From Muribaculum sp. (lineage in GTDB: Bacteria > Bacteroidota > Bacteroidia > Bacteroidales > Muribaculaceae): a stretch of DNA of 34,897 nt. The notes under the pieces were generated by a model that saw only the letters and a list, made by a program, of their open reading frames with translations, was not told where the DNA came from and ran no database searches. The position numbers and the translations under genes were made by a program. Shown here in pieces: positions 20,533 to 30,100 of this stretch (position 1 is its first letter; every line of letters starts with the position of its first letter). Where the stretch lies: NCBI GenBank assembly GCA_023664085.1, contig JAMPGE010000019.1:1-34897 (forward strand). The letters are read 5' to 3'.

Positions 20533-23527
20533 CTTCGGGTAGATACAGCTTGCCCGGCTTCTCAACGATGCCGCGAGACTTTCTGCCGTTTATCGCTATC
20601 GGCAAAGGTTCGTCAAATTTCACTACCCTTACGGCTTCCGATTCGTATACGGCCGGCTGTCTGTTGAGATAGTCCATATCAATAAATCCCCGTCCGGCCG
20701 AACTGTCGATGGTGAAGTATCCCACTCCGAAGGAGGTAAGGTTCTGGAAGAAGTGAGTGCCTTGCGACGGTTCTATTCTATAGCCCGGCAAAGACGACTC
20801 CACTATCAATCTCGCCCCGGCTATCTGCGCCCATTTCACGGGAACTCCCAGCGCCGGATCCGATGAGCCCCAGCGCCCCGGTCCTATGAGGATATAGGGC
20901 TCGTCTTTCTCCACAAATTTGGCATTGAGCTTCTCTATCTCTCTGGCTACCTCCGGATTGCGGGCACTGTCGAAACTTTCGGGCTTAATATAGACCACGG
21001 TGCTGACGTTATCCATGAGTCCGTGTCCAAGGGCGGTCTCGCTCCTTAGGATCAGTTCGCTGTCCGGCACTTCGAGCAATGAGTCATCGAGCATCTCTTT
21101 GCGGTCCACTATCGGGCGCATCTGCAGCCAATATACGGTGCCCTTTTCCGTGCTTGACGTGGCCGCGGGATTGATGTTGCCTGCAAATTCTATCTCCACG
21201 GGGCGACCCATTTCATACTGTCCGGTAGTAAGCATAAAATCTACTGCATCCGCCAGCGGAAACACCTTGTGCTGAAGCACATTCGCAAACGTGACAAGTT
21301 TTCGTCCCGGACCGAACTCGGTGTCGCGTATGATCCGGTCGTTGGCATCGAAAGTCGACACCAGGTATTTAAGGGCGCCTGTCTTGAAGGCTTCGGCTAC
21401 GGGCACATGCCGGATATTGAAGCTGTCGTCCGTTGTAAACTTTTGCGAATCGGCGGCATCCAACGGCAGAGCGCACAGATAACTTTGGGTGTCGCGCAAG
21501 GCCAACTGCAGTGTCGACGTCTGAAGCACCTTGTCAGGATGGCGGGGACTGAACCTCAGCGCCATGCCGCCGTCCACTATATATTTGCCAAGACCCGCGG
21601 CTACCTCGGCCACTCCCTCCTCGCTCTCTTCTTCTCCCACAGGATAATAATTGAGCGAGCGGCCCACTCCGGAGAAGGATGGATAGTAGTAGCCGTCGTG
21701 CTCTTCGCCCACCACTTCCTGCAGTATCACTGCCATCTTTTCCTGATCGATCACGTTGCTTGTGGCGTCCATGTAGGCTTTGGAATCCGTGTAGAACACT
21801 GAGGCATACACTCCCTTCACCGCGTCGCACAGTATGCGCAGACGCTCCGCGGGATTGCTCAGCGTGGGTATCATGTATGTGGCATAGATACCGGCAAAGG
21901 GCTGGTAATGGGAGTCCTCAAGAAGCGACGAACTTCTCACGGCCAGCGGCTTGTCTACCACTTCAAACAATGCGATGAAGTCTTCTATTATCTCATCCGG
22001 CAGGTCCGCCTTGAGAAATGCCTCCAGGATTTCCTCATCCGGACGCTTCGACAACGCTATGGGATACAGATTGTTCATCTCCATGAATTCGTCGAAGATA
22101 TCCGTACAGAGCACCACCGTGCGCGGTATCGTGATCTGCACTCCATGGAAATCGTCGCATACGGGATTGCGCTTGATTATCTGGTCGATAAAAGCAAGAC
22201 CACGGCCTTTGCCGCCCAACGATCCTTCTCCGATGCGCGCGAAGTTGCTATAGCGGTCAAATCTCCCTTTTTTAAACACTGCCACCACGCCGCGGTTTTT
22301 CATGCGCCGGTATTTCACGATGCATTCAAAGATTAGGTTTTTAACGGCCGGTGCCTCCGACAGCTCTGTGAATCTGCGGCTCTTCAAGGCCTCCGCCACG
22401 GGAAACAATGCCCGCGAACTTAGCCAGCGCGACACCTCGTTGTGGCTGCATATCCTGAACAAGGCCTCGTCCGGTATATCGAATACGTTTCGCTGAAGAT
22501 CCTTGAGATTTTGCAGACGCATCACCTCTTTGCCCGTAGACGGGTCATTGATTATAAAATCTCCGAAGCCGAAGTTGGCCCTTATGGCTCTGCGCAGATC
22601 CTGCGGAAGGGTCTTTGAATTCTTATCAAGGAAGGTATAGCCCGCCTCTTCGGCCGGAATGCGGTTCACACTCTCCTGACTTTCAATGATTATGGGCATG
22701 TACGGGTCGCGCCCGCGCACCCAGGCGGCAAATTTCATTCCCGCGTCAGGATCCTTCTCCCCCTCTCTGGGAAACCTTACATCGGAGATTATGCCCAGGA
22801 TATTGGAGCCGTACTGCTCAAACAGGGCGGTCGCCTCCTCGTAGTCGCGCGCCATCAGCACCTTCGGACGCCCGCGCATCCTCAGCATCTGCTCATGCTC
22901 GTTGAGCGCCTCCGTGGAGAAGATCATGCTCTGCTTGAGCAGAAACCGATACAGGTGGGGCAGCAGCGACGAGTAGAAGTGTATCGAATCCTCTATAAAC
23001 ATTATGGCCTGCACGCCCACCTCCGTCATGTCGTTGTCGGCGTTTCTGCGGTCTTCTATGAGCTTGATGATGGCAAGGATCAGATCCAGATTGCCAAGCC
23101 AGGAGAATACGTAGTCCACTCCGCTAAGGTCTTCGTTGGCTATCCGGCGGCGCACCTCCTTGGAGAAGGGGGTAAGCACCACAAACGGTATGTCGGGCCA
23201 CATGGCGTCGATCTTCTTGGCCTGGGTAAACGTCTCCGTTATGTCCACTCCGGGCATAGCTATTATAAGGTCGAACTGCTTCCCGGTGAGTTGGGCATAG
23301 GCCTCGTCGTAGTTCGCCACCTTGGTAAAACGGGGCGGCGACGAAAGATTGAGCGAGACGTATTCGAAATATATCTGCTCATCCACCCTTCCGTCTTCCT
23401 CCATCATGAAGGCATCGTAGGGGGTAGCTATCAGAAGCACGTTGAATATTCGCTTCTGCATCAAATTTTGGAAAGCGGTCTCCTTCAGATAGAGCTGACT
23501 GAGGAGATTTGTGTCAAGGTTTTTCAT
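20522..23527 (-). CDS. Receiver-like domains fused to a PEP/pyruvate-binding (PPDK_N) domain
   Basis: A 1001-aa cytoplasmic protein. Residues about 27-155 form a receiver-like domain whose phosphoacceptor position reads FDLIIAMPG, so the aspartate is lost. Residues about 170-320 form a second receiver with its acids (MFIEDS), the central aspartate (GIISDVRFP) and the conserved lysine (FLDKNSK). From about 425 to 850 runs a PPDK_N domain (PF01326; GEGSLGGKGRGLAFID, PLAVRSSSLLEDS) as in pyruvate phosphate dikinase and PEP synthase. The phospho-histidine and PEP-binding domains of those enzymes are absent, so it should not make PEP by itself. Proteins of this build occur widely in Bacteroidota, often annotated as 'PEP synthase'. 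A signal-controlled nucleotide-binding or phosphotransfer role is a guess. A coiled-coil gene follows with an overlap. Confidence 0.8.
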   Translation of the reverse strand: MKNLDTNLLSQLYLKETAFQNLMQKRIFNVLLIATPYDAFMMEEDGRVDEQIYFEYVSLNLSSPPRFTKVANYDEAYAQLTGKQFDLIIAMPGVDITETFTQAKKIDAMWPDIPFVVLTPFSKEVRRRIANEDLSGVDYVFSWLGNLDLILAIIKLIEDRRNADNDMTEVGVQAIMFIEDSIHFYSSLLPHLYRFLLKQSMIFSTEALNEHEQMLRMRGRPKVLMARDYEEATALFEQYGSNILGIISDVRFPREGEKDPDAGMKFAAWVRGRDPYMPIIIESQESVNRIPAEEAGYTFLDKNSKTLPQDLRRAIRANFGFGDFIINDPSTGKEVMRLQNLKDLQRNVFDIPDEALFRICSHNEVSRWLSSRALFPVAEALKSRRFTELSEAPAVKNLIFECIVKYRRMKNRGVVAVFKKGRFDRYSNFARIGEGSLGGKGRGLAFIDQIIKRNPVCDDFHGVQITIPRTVVLCTDIFDEFMEMNNLYPIALSKRPDEEILEAFLKADLPDEIIEDFIALFEVVDKPLAVRSSSLLEDSHYQPFAGIYATYMIPTLSNPAERLRILCDAVKGVYASVFYTDSKAYMDATSNVIDQEKMAVILQEVVGEEHDGYYYPSFSGVGRSLNYYPVGEEESEEGVAEVAAGLGKYIVDGGMALRFSPRHPDKVLQTSTLQLALRDTQSYLCALPLDAADSQKFTTDDSFNIRHVPVAEAFKTGALKYLVSTFDANDRIIRDTEFGPGRKLVTFANVLQHKVFPLADAVDFMLTTGQYEMGRPVEIEFAGNINPAATSSTEKGTVYWLQMRPIVDRKEMLDDSLLEVPDSELILRSETALGHGLMDNVSTVVYIKPESFDSARNPEVAREIEKLNAKFVEKDEPYILIGPGRWGSSDPALGVPVKWAQIAGARLIVESSLPGYRIEPSQGTHFFQNLTSFGVGYFTIDSSAGRGFIDMDYLNRQPAVYESEAVRVVKFDEPLPIAINGRKSRGIVEKPGKLYLPEDEG

Positions 23528-23549
23528 TTGTCCTGCTCAAATCTCAAAA

Positions 23550-23568
23550 TGCCGCCCATCGGACGGCA
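23550..23568 (-). terminator. Possible hairpin before the PPDK_N/receiver gene
   Basis: TGCCG...CGGCA arms (seven pairs with one mismatch) followed on the minus strand by TTTTGAG. It lies downstream of hemD and just upstream of ATG 23527. It may end the hemD transcript or act as a leader hairpin. Confidence 0.35.
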
Positions 23569-23614
23569 CCTGAGTATGGTTTAATGTAGATTCGGAGAGC
23601 CTCCGAAGCCTCGG

Positions 23615-24367
23615 TTATTTATTAGCCTTGAGAAACGCTTCGAGTGCGGCCGTCATCGAAGGAGTCTCCTTGGTGGGCGCGCTGAAGTCGGGGTGGAGTC
23701 CGGCTGCCTCGGCCACTTTCGCCGTCTCTACGCCAAACACTCCCACGGCCATCCCGTATTTCTCCTGATCAAAGTCAGGGAAGTTCTTTTTCAGCGAATC
23801 GATACCCGCCGGGCTGAAAAATACTATGGCATCGTAATCAAACGCTTCTTCGGGGGTGAAGTCGTTGCTTACCGTGCGAAACATCTCCGCCTTGGTGAAG
23901 TTCAGTCCATGCTGCTCAAGGATTTCCATGGAATCTTTATTCACATCGGAGATGGGGAAGATAAATTTCTCCTTGATGTTTTTATCAAAGGCTGCAAGAA
24001 GCTGGGGATCGTTCAACCTGCCGGTCGGGGCAAAGAATATTTTACGTTTGCGGTAGACTATGTATTTCTGCAGATAGTGGGCTATGGCTTCTGTCTGACA
24101 AAAATATTTCATCGTGTCCGGAATCTTCACTCTCATTTCCTCACACAGACGGAAGAAATGATCCACCGCCGTGCGCGACGTGAAAATGACGGCCGTATAT
24201 TCCGATAGATTGATCTTGCTCTGTCGGAATTCCTTCGCGCTGAAGCCTTCCACTTTGATCATGGGGCGGAACACCATCTCCACTCCATATTTTGCTGCGA
24301 TGTCGAAATAAGGAGACTTCTCTCCTGCCGGGCGAGGTTGGGATATTAGGATTTTCTTTATTTCCAT
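23615..24367 (-). CDS. hemD: Uroporphyrinogen-III synthase
   Basis: A 250-aa protein that closes hydroxymethylbilane into uroporphyrinogen III in haem and sirohaem synthesis. The pattern is that of the weakly conserved HemD family (PF02602): ILISQPRPAGEKSPY at the N-terminus, TAVIFTSRTAVDHFF near 60-70, FPISDVNKDSMEIL in the middle, YDAIVFFSPAGIDSL near 180, and GVFGVETAKVAEAAGL near the end. Length is normal. In Bacteroidales this gene commonly follows a DUF4271 gene, as it does here with a 55-base gap, which supports both calls. No other haem genes lie in the window. Confidence 0.88.
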   Translation of the reverse strand: MEIKKILISQPRPAGEKSPYFDIAAKYGVEMVFRPMIKVEGFSAKEFRQSKINLSEYTAVIFTSRTAVDHFFRLCEEMRVKIPDTMKYFCQTEAIAHYLQKYIVYRKRKIFFAPTGRLNDPQLLAAFDKNIKEKFIFPISDVNKDSMEILEQHGLNFTKAEMFRTVSNDFTPEEAFDYDAIVFFSPAGIDSLKKNFPDFDQEKYGMAVGVFGVETAKVAEAAGLHPDFSAPTKETPSMTAALEAFLKANK

Positions 24368-24422
24368 GTTTAGCTCTATTCTGCGCCGTATGGTCCACCC
24401 TCTGTCAGGGCTTCTCGGCTTA

Positions 24423-25214
24423 TCATAGTATCGAACATAGTCCCATCGCTGTAAGGCTCGTCAATATCAATGGAACTATTTCCAGACTGCAAAGATAGTA
24501 CAAAAAAAGGAGCCATGAACGCATTTCGGTGAAAAAAATCCTAAATCCTTTCCAAATAAATACAATTTTTCCCATCCCGAACACATTCAGGGCGATTATT
24601 ACCAATATCGGGGTCCACGCCGGATAACTTATCACCAGAAGAGCCAGCGGAAGCAGCAAGCCCACCGAAAGGCCCTGCTCGGCCAAAAATCCCTTTATCC
24701 ACAGCGACGTATGCGTCTTATTCGAAAACACGTTTCCGACCACCCAATAGGCCAGCGACATCACGGCCGTATAGCAGGCGGTGACTCCGGCGCACACTCC
24801 CATTCCCAAGCCTTTGTCCAGACCTGCCGCCAGCTCCGTGTATATACTTATTCCTCCATAAAGCATCACGCCCGCACAGCAACTCCACAACACGTTGAGC
24901 AGTATCAGCAGAAAGCTTTCGCGCACCGTGTCGTCAAAAAGATTCTGGCGCTCGCGCACGTCGGTGATGTCGGCCAACAAGGCCGCCAGATACTTGCGGT
25001 TGGACCTCACGCGCAGACTCACGGCCACTATCAGAACCACAAGTCCGACCATCACCCATGATTCGGCGCCATAATATGTGGTTCTGGCCTTCGGCTCCCG
25101 CCTCGCCGGCCGTTGAAGCACGTAGCCTGTATGGCTCCCGATCAGTGCCAGACTGTCCGCAGCCACGCTGTCCGTAACAACGCTATCCGCCTGTATTGCC
25201 AATGTATCCCGCAT
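24423..25214 (-). CDS. DUF4271 membrane protein
   Basis: A 263-aa protein. The first 50 residues are polar; membrane spans follow from about 55 (VMVGLVVLIVAVSL) to the C-terminus, with six or more hydrophobic segments (FLLILLNVLW; GMGVCAGVTACYTAVMSLAYWVVG; LLLPLALLVISY; PILVIIALNVFGM; LLFLYYLCSLEIVPLILT). The layout and the place directly upstream of hemD match DUF4271 of Bacteroidales, a family of unknown function. A 148-bp MITE-like element ends 23 bases upstream of ATG 25214. No promoter is visible between them, so the gene is either read from the SDR gene upstream or uses a signal inside the element. Confidence 0.82.
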   Translation of the reverse strand: MRDTLAIQADSVVTDSVAADSLALIGSHTGYVLQRPARREPKARTTYYGAESWVMVGLVVLIVAVSLRVRSNRKYLAALLADITDVRERQNLFDDTVRESFLLILLNVLWSCCAGVMLYGGISIYTELAAGLDKGLGMGVCAGVTACYTAVMSLAYWVVGNVFSNKTHTSLWIKGFLAEQGLSVGLLLPLALLVISYPAWTPILVIIALNVFGMGKIVFIWKGFRIFFTEMRSWLLFLYYLCSLEIVPLILTSLTAMGLCSIL

Positions 25215-25237
25215 AGTAGTCTCTTACCTCTTTCCTC

Positions 25238-25385
25238 TAATGTCACTAAATTAAGAACTGTCGGGGCTCGCCTCGGAGAGGCGAGATTCGTGGTTAACCC
25301 CAGGCTTTAGCCTGGGGATCGCCAAGATAAGTAAAATGAGCCTCGAAGAGGCGATGTCGTGAGAACTCTTATTTTAGTGACATTA
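25238..25385 (+). mobile_element. 148-bp MITE-like element, copy B
   Basis: Complete copy with perfect 13-bp terminal inverted repeats (TAATGTCACTAAA at both ends). Hairpins: CTCGCCTC/GAGGCGAG (25267-25285), CCCCAGGC/GCCTGGGG (25298-25317), GCCTC/GAGGC (25340-25352). It differs from copy A at one base. It lacks the AGTTGATAAAAATTAA flank present near the other copies, so the 148 bp alone seem to be the moving unit. The TA at each end may be a target duplication. Confidence 0.78.
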
Positions 25386-25413
25386 CTCTCACCTCTCACC
25401 TCTCACCTCTCAC
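25386..25413. repeat. 7-bp microsatellite (CTCTCAC x4)
   Basis: Four exact tandem copies of CTCTCAC directly after the MITE-like element and five bases before the SDR stop codon. Similar CTCTTAC/CTCTTTC sequence lies on the other side of the element, so it may have landed within this simple repeat. Confidence 0.85.
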
Positions 25414-25418
25414 CTAAA

Positions 25419-26435
25419 CTACATCCATCCCTCGGCCTTATACCAGTCTATACTCAGCCCTATGCCTTCCTCAAGATTCACCCGGGGTGTGAAGCCGAAA
25501 TCGCGACGGGCCTTGCTTATATCCACCGCCCAGTTGCGCTGCGCCAGTATGCGGTATTTGTCGCGGTTCAGTGTGGAGGGCTTGCCCCTCGCCACTCCTA
25601 TTTTCTCAGTGATTCCACATACTGTTTTTACTATCCACAGAGGCATACGCATCGGCACTACAAACCGCTGTCCGATCTTTCGGGCAGCCATCCTGCGAAA
25701 TTCCTTCTGGCTGTAGGTCTTTCCTTCCGCCACGTTGTAGGTCTCGCCTGCCGGCGCCTTTTCCAACGCATCGAAGATGCCGCGCGCAAGATCCGTGATG
25801 TAGAGAAACGACAGTTCCTGTCGGCGGTAGCCTACCGAGAAGTCAAATCCCTTTTTGATTGATTCAAACATCAGAAAGTAGTCTTTGTCCCGCGGTCCGT
25901 AAAGCCCGGTGGCTCTGAAGATCACGGTGGGTATGCCCGCTGTGGCAAGCCATACCTCCGCCTTGAGTTTGGAGGCGCCGTAGCGCGTGTCGGGTCGCGG
26001 TATCATCTCTTCGGTGAAGGGGGTATAGTTCTTCTCATCTCCCTTCCCCATGGCTGAAAGCGAACTTATATACAGCATCTTTTCCGGCACCGTGTCCGAT
26101 TCGTGCAGTGCCTTTGTAAAACTCTGCAGATAGCAGTAGTTTATTCGGTTGAAGTCCACAAACCGAAGGCATTTCGTAGCCCCGAGATTATAGACGATAT
26201 AGTGCCATTTCCCGCCCCGGGACGCCGCTTCCTCCAAGGCGGGAGCCAGGGTCGACGGATTGTCGAAGTCCAGTTCAAGAAATTTTATCCGCTCGTCCGT
26301 GAGATACCTGCGCGAGGTGGAGGCCCGAACTCCGGCCGTCACGTCGTAGCCCCGACGCAACGCTTCCTCCACGATGTGTCCGCCGGCAAAACCGCCGGCG
26401 CCTACCACAAGAACTCTCTTTATTTCTTTCTCCAT
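25419..26435 (-). CDS. NAD-dependent epimerase/dehydratase (extended SDR)
   Basis: A 338-aa enzyme from ATG 26435, seven bases after the deacetylase stop; the frame also reaches a TTG at 26453, which I reject. The N-terminal Rossmann motif is GAGGFAGG (12-19). The catalytic residues are Y152 and K156 (RYGASK) with serine 125/126 (YISSLSAMG). An RATGLYGPRDKDYF block and a YNVAEGKTYSQKEF block follow, as in UDP-sugar epimerases and related reductases. The substrate cannot be read: nucleotide-sugar epimerase, dehydratase and ketoreductase are all possible. Its operon neighbours (a deacetylase, a DUF2723 protein and manC) favour a sugar or envelope substrate. Gene order fits a minus-strand transcript starting upstream of manC. 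Confidence 0.85.
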   Translation of the reverse strand: MEKEIKRVLVVGAGGFAGGHIVEEALRRGYDVTAGVRASTSRRYLTDERIKFLELDFDNPSTLAPALEEAASRGGKWHYIVYNLGATKCLRFVDFNRINYCYLQSFTKALHESDTVPEKMLYISSLSAMGKGDEKNYTPFTEEMIPRPDTRYGASKLKAEVWLATAGIPTVIFRATGLYGPRDKDYFLMFESIKKGFDFSVGYRRQELSFLYITDLARGIFDALEKAPAGETYNVAEGKTYSQKEFRRMAARKIGQRFVVPMRMPLWIVKTVCGITEKIGVARGKPSTLNRDKYRILAQRNWAVDISKARRDFGFTPRVNLEEGIGLSIDWYKAEGWM

Positions 26436-26442
26436 AACTTTT

Positions 26443-27096
26443 TCAATCTTCAAGGTCTTCGGATATCAGCCGGAATTCATATCCTTCCTCTTTGAGCCAT
26501 TTAAGACACTCCGGCAGGGCTGTCTGCAGACGCGGCCAGCTCTTCAACGAGTCGTGAAACACTATTATACTGCCGGGCCTCACCAGTCTTTTCACGTTTT
26601 CAACCACCCGGTCTGCTCCCAGACGGCTGCTATAGTCGCGTGTCACCAGATCATACATCACGATTCTGGCCCTTCGGGCAAGTCTCCTGCCCTGCCGCGG
26701 GCGAAGCCACCCGTGAGGCGGCCGAAAAAGTGTGGTGCCGATCAGATCCGACGCCCGGCATGCATCGTGCAGATATGTGCGCGTGGTCACCTTCGCGCCC
26801 TGCAGATGACGCATCGTATGGTTGCCTACCGCATGCCCGCGTCGCCTCACTTCCTCCAGCAATTCCGGATGTCGCTCCACATTCTGGCCCACCATAAAAA
26901 AGGTGGCCTTCACGTCGTAGCGTCCCAGTTGCGAGAGCACCCACGGTGTCACTTCCGGCACCGGGCCGTCGTCGAAGGTGAGATACACGCGCTTGCCGCG
27001 CCCGGGCATTCTGAATATCACTCCGGGCATAAGCATCCGGGTGAATATCCTGAACAATTCAGGCGGACGCTCTATCAGACGCGACAGGCTTATCAT
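26443..27096 (-). CDS. Polysaccharide deacetylase family protein (NodB domain)
   Basis: A 217-aa protein with a NodB-type carbohydrate esterase 4 domain (PF01522). Motif 1 is TFDDGP (40-45), motif 2 H93-x3-H97 (GNHTMRH, zinc ligands with the aspartate of motif 1), motif 3 RPPHG (125-129, where tyrosine usually follows the proline) and motif 5 IIVFHDS (H181). The catalytic residues are thus present. No clear signal peptide is visible; the N-terminus (residues 1-30) is amphipathic, so the protein may be cytoplasmic or loosely membrane-bound. CE4 enzymes remove N- or O-acetyl groups from peptidoglycan or other polysaccharides. It sits 51 bases after the DUF2723 stop and 7 bases before the SDR start, so it is operonic. 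Confidence 0.9.
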   Translation of the reverse strand: MISLSRLIERPPELFRIFTRMLMPGVIFRMPGRGKRVYLTFDDGPVPEVTPWVLSQLGRYDVKATFFMVGQNVERHPELLEEVRRRGHAVGNHTMRHLQGAKVTTRTYLHDACRASDLIGTTLFRPPHGWLRPRQGRRLARRARIVMYDLVTRDYSSRLGADRVVENVKRLVRPGSIIVFHDSLKSWPRLQTALPECLKWLKEEGYEFRLISEDLED

Positions 27097-27147
27097 ACTC
27101 TTTTTATGAGACGGAGCTTACTCTGATTCTGAAGATCGGCAGACCTC

Positions 27148-30100
27148 TCACATTTCCAAATCGGGATGCCTGCGTTTGTATTCCTCAAAGATCCGCTTGC
27201 TGCGGGCCTTGTCGAGTTTGCGCCAGTGTTCGCTTACCTCAAGATCCTTCTGATTGCCGCCTTCGCTTTCGTAGGTCTCTATCACGTACCACAGCAATGA
27301 GTCGTACGTACGCTCCTCTTCGCTGGTTTTGGCATATTCCTCGGGGCTCATCGCGGCGAGCGTATTGGCCACCTCGCTGATGCGTCCTATATCCTCGGCT
27401 ATTCCCTCGGCCGTCATTCCCTCGTCGCCGGCGGCTGAGTAGTCGCTCAGTCCGTAGGCTTGCTTGTACAGCTGCTCGAGCTGGTCGATCTTATACCCTG
27501 TGGGGCGAAGGATTGCCTCCACTTCCTTGCGGTTGCCGCCATTGTTGAGATACGTATCGATCACGTGCCACATCTGATAGGGCGTGGAATAGGATTCATA
27601 CGTCAGCGAGGGGTTGAGGAAAGTGTTGCGCATATGCATCGAATACGTAAGGTATTCCGCGTTTCTCTTCATCAGGGTCTTCATTATGTCCAGACCGCGC
27701 TTAGTGAGTTTGGCATCGCCAAGTGCCTTGCCGGCCTCGCAGAGTACCTGCCCGGCCGTCAATGCCGTGGAGAGATCATAACCGCTCAGACGCTCCGGCA
27801 ACTTGGCATACATGAGGTCTACCACCTTCACGGCTGCCTTATACTTCGCATCGGCTTCCTTGCGTTTGCCCTGCTCGGCAAGCCTGTCGCCTTCATACAC
27901 CAGTTGCGAGGCCACGGCCAGCATGCTGCTTCGGGTGGAATAAAGCATGCGGCGGGCCGTCTCGTCGAAGTACGGCATACGGCCCGTGGCATCGGCCCCT
28001 CCCCATCGGTATTTGCGGGTGACGATATCCAGACCGCGGTCCGTACGGGCCTCTTTGTCGGTCTGCAGGGTCGGCACTATCTGATGGTTCATGCCCACGG
28101 CCCTCAGATAAGGAGTGAGCCCCACATGGTATTCATCGCCCACTGTGGAGGCCCAGTAGATGGGGCGCGGCCAGCCCTCGGCGGCGTTGGTGGCAATGAT
28201 ATCCAGCATCAGGATGTCGCCCAGACTGAGATATCCCTTCGACCGGAATGCCGGGCATTCCCCGAGATTGATCGTGATCCGGTCTACGATCAGAGCCGTA
28301 TCCTGAGGAGCCACCAGACCCCTCTTCACCACCGCCTGCTTATCGATCGGTATGGTCACTATGCTCGACGGCATCTTGCGGTAGCCCAGCTGGCTGTCCA
28401 CGCTCTTGCCTGTATATATCAGCTTCAGACTCTGAAGCAGATCGGCAGGCACGGTTTCGCGGGGATCCACAAGTGTCACTTCCTGCGCTCCGTAGGCATA
28501 ATCCCGCGGGGTAGCGGTAAACTTGACCGGAGCCGCTTCATACGATTGCATTCGATGCTGGTTGGCATACCATTCGGAGTTGAGATAGCTAAGATTGATT
28601 ATCCTCACGTCCGGACGCACGCCTTCCACTTCTTGCACATACCAAAGCGGGAAGGTATCGTTATCGCCGTTGCAGAATACTATGGCGTTGGGCTCCAGAC
28701 TTTCAAGATAATTTATGGCAAAGTCGCGCGCGGCGTATCTTCCCGAACGGTCGTGGTCATCCCACGTCTGGCTCACCATCTGCACGGGCACCACAAGCCC
28801 CGCTACGGTGGCCACTGCCGCACATATCAGGGATTTCTTGCCGAGCGAACGCGGTTCGTCGATGATGGCCGCCACCTGCTCCGGCTCGGCTACCTCCGAG
28901 ATCGAAGCGGTCTTTTCGGCAGTCTGCAGCTTGTGTTTACGCGCCGCCAACCATACCAGTATCCGCCACAGTCCGGCCACTCCCATACCGATCCATATGG
29001 CATACGCATAGAAGGATCCGGCAAACGAGTAGTCGCGTTCGCGGGGCTGACCCGGAGTCTGGTTAAGATAGAGCACGATGGCTATGCCCGTCATGAAGAA
29101 GAGGAAAAACACTACCCAGAACTGTTCGATACCCCGTTTGCCGGCGAAAGACTGCCACAGAAGTCCGATCAGACCCAAAATCAACGGCATCAGATAGAAC
29201 ACGTTGTGGCCCGCGTTGTCGCGCCCGAGTTCGGCCGGCAGAAGGCTCTGGTCGCCCAGCCGGGCATTGTCGATGAAGGGGATGCCGGATATCCAGTTGC
29301 CCGCGTCAAGCTCTCCATGCTGGTTGAGCACGTCGTTCTGACGGCCCGCGAAGTTCCACATGAAATAACGCAGATACATATGGTTGAGCTGATAATTGAA
29401 GAAATAGGCCAGATTCTGGGCAAACGTGGGTTTGTATACCTGCTTCTCCGGCCAGTAGACCGCCCCCGTGGCCTCGTTGAATTCCGGCTCGCCGCCCGTT
29501 TCGAGCTCCGACACTTCGTTGCCGTCGGCATCCACCGCCGTCACTCTCTTCAATTGTCCGGGCACCGTGTCGAGCGTCACCCATTCAGCGTAGGCCGACG
29601 CGTGCTGACGGCTGTACAGACGCGGGAAGAGCATGTTGAGCTCCGGGTTCATTTCCACCTCCGGCTTGTAATCACGCTTCACATAGTAGTCTCCTTCGCG
29701 GTTGGCCAGACGGGCATTCGTATTCTTGTCGGACTCTGTAAGGAAATTATATTCCGATCGCGGTTCGGCGCCCTTCACGCCTTTAGCATACAAGGCTTTG
29801 CCTGCCTTGGTGACCTGCCCGCTGTAGACCGGACTTGAAAGCACCACGGGGGTGCCGTCTTCATACACGTGGATAGTATCGTTGCTTACCCCGGCCAGAA
29901 TCTTGCGTGGCGAGGAATACATGGTCTCGCCGTAAAACAATGGATTCTCGCCGTATTGCTCACGGTTTAGATACGTGGCAAGGTCAAACACGTTGTCCGG
30001 CGAATTCTGATTCATCGGAGTATCGGCCGTAGATCGTATCAGAATAAGAGCATAGCTGGAATAGCCTGTGAAGATCACTGCCATGCTCCACAGCGCCACG

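Noticed and set aside
27460..29838. 792-codon plus-strand open frame opposite the second DUF2723 gene
   Set aside because: The minus-strand frame carries all the family motifs; the antisense product is rich in H, R and G and matches nothing.
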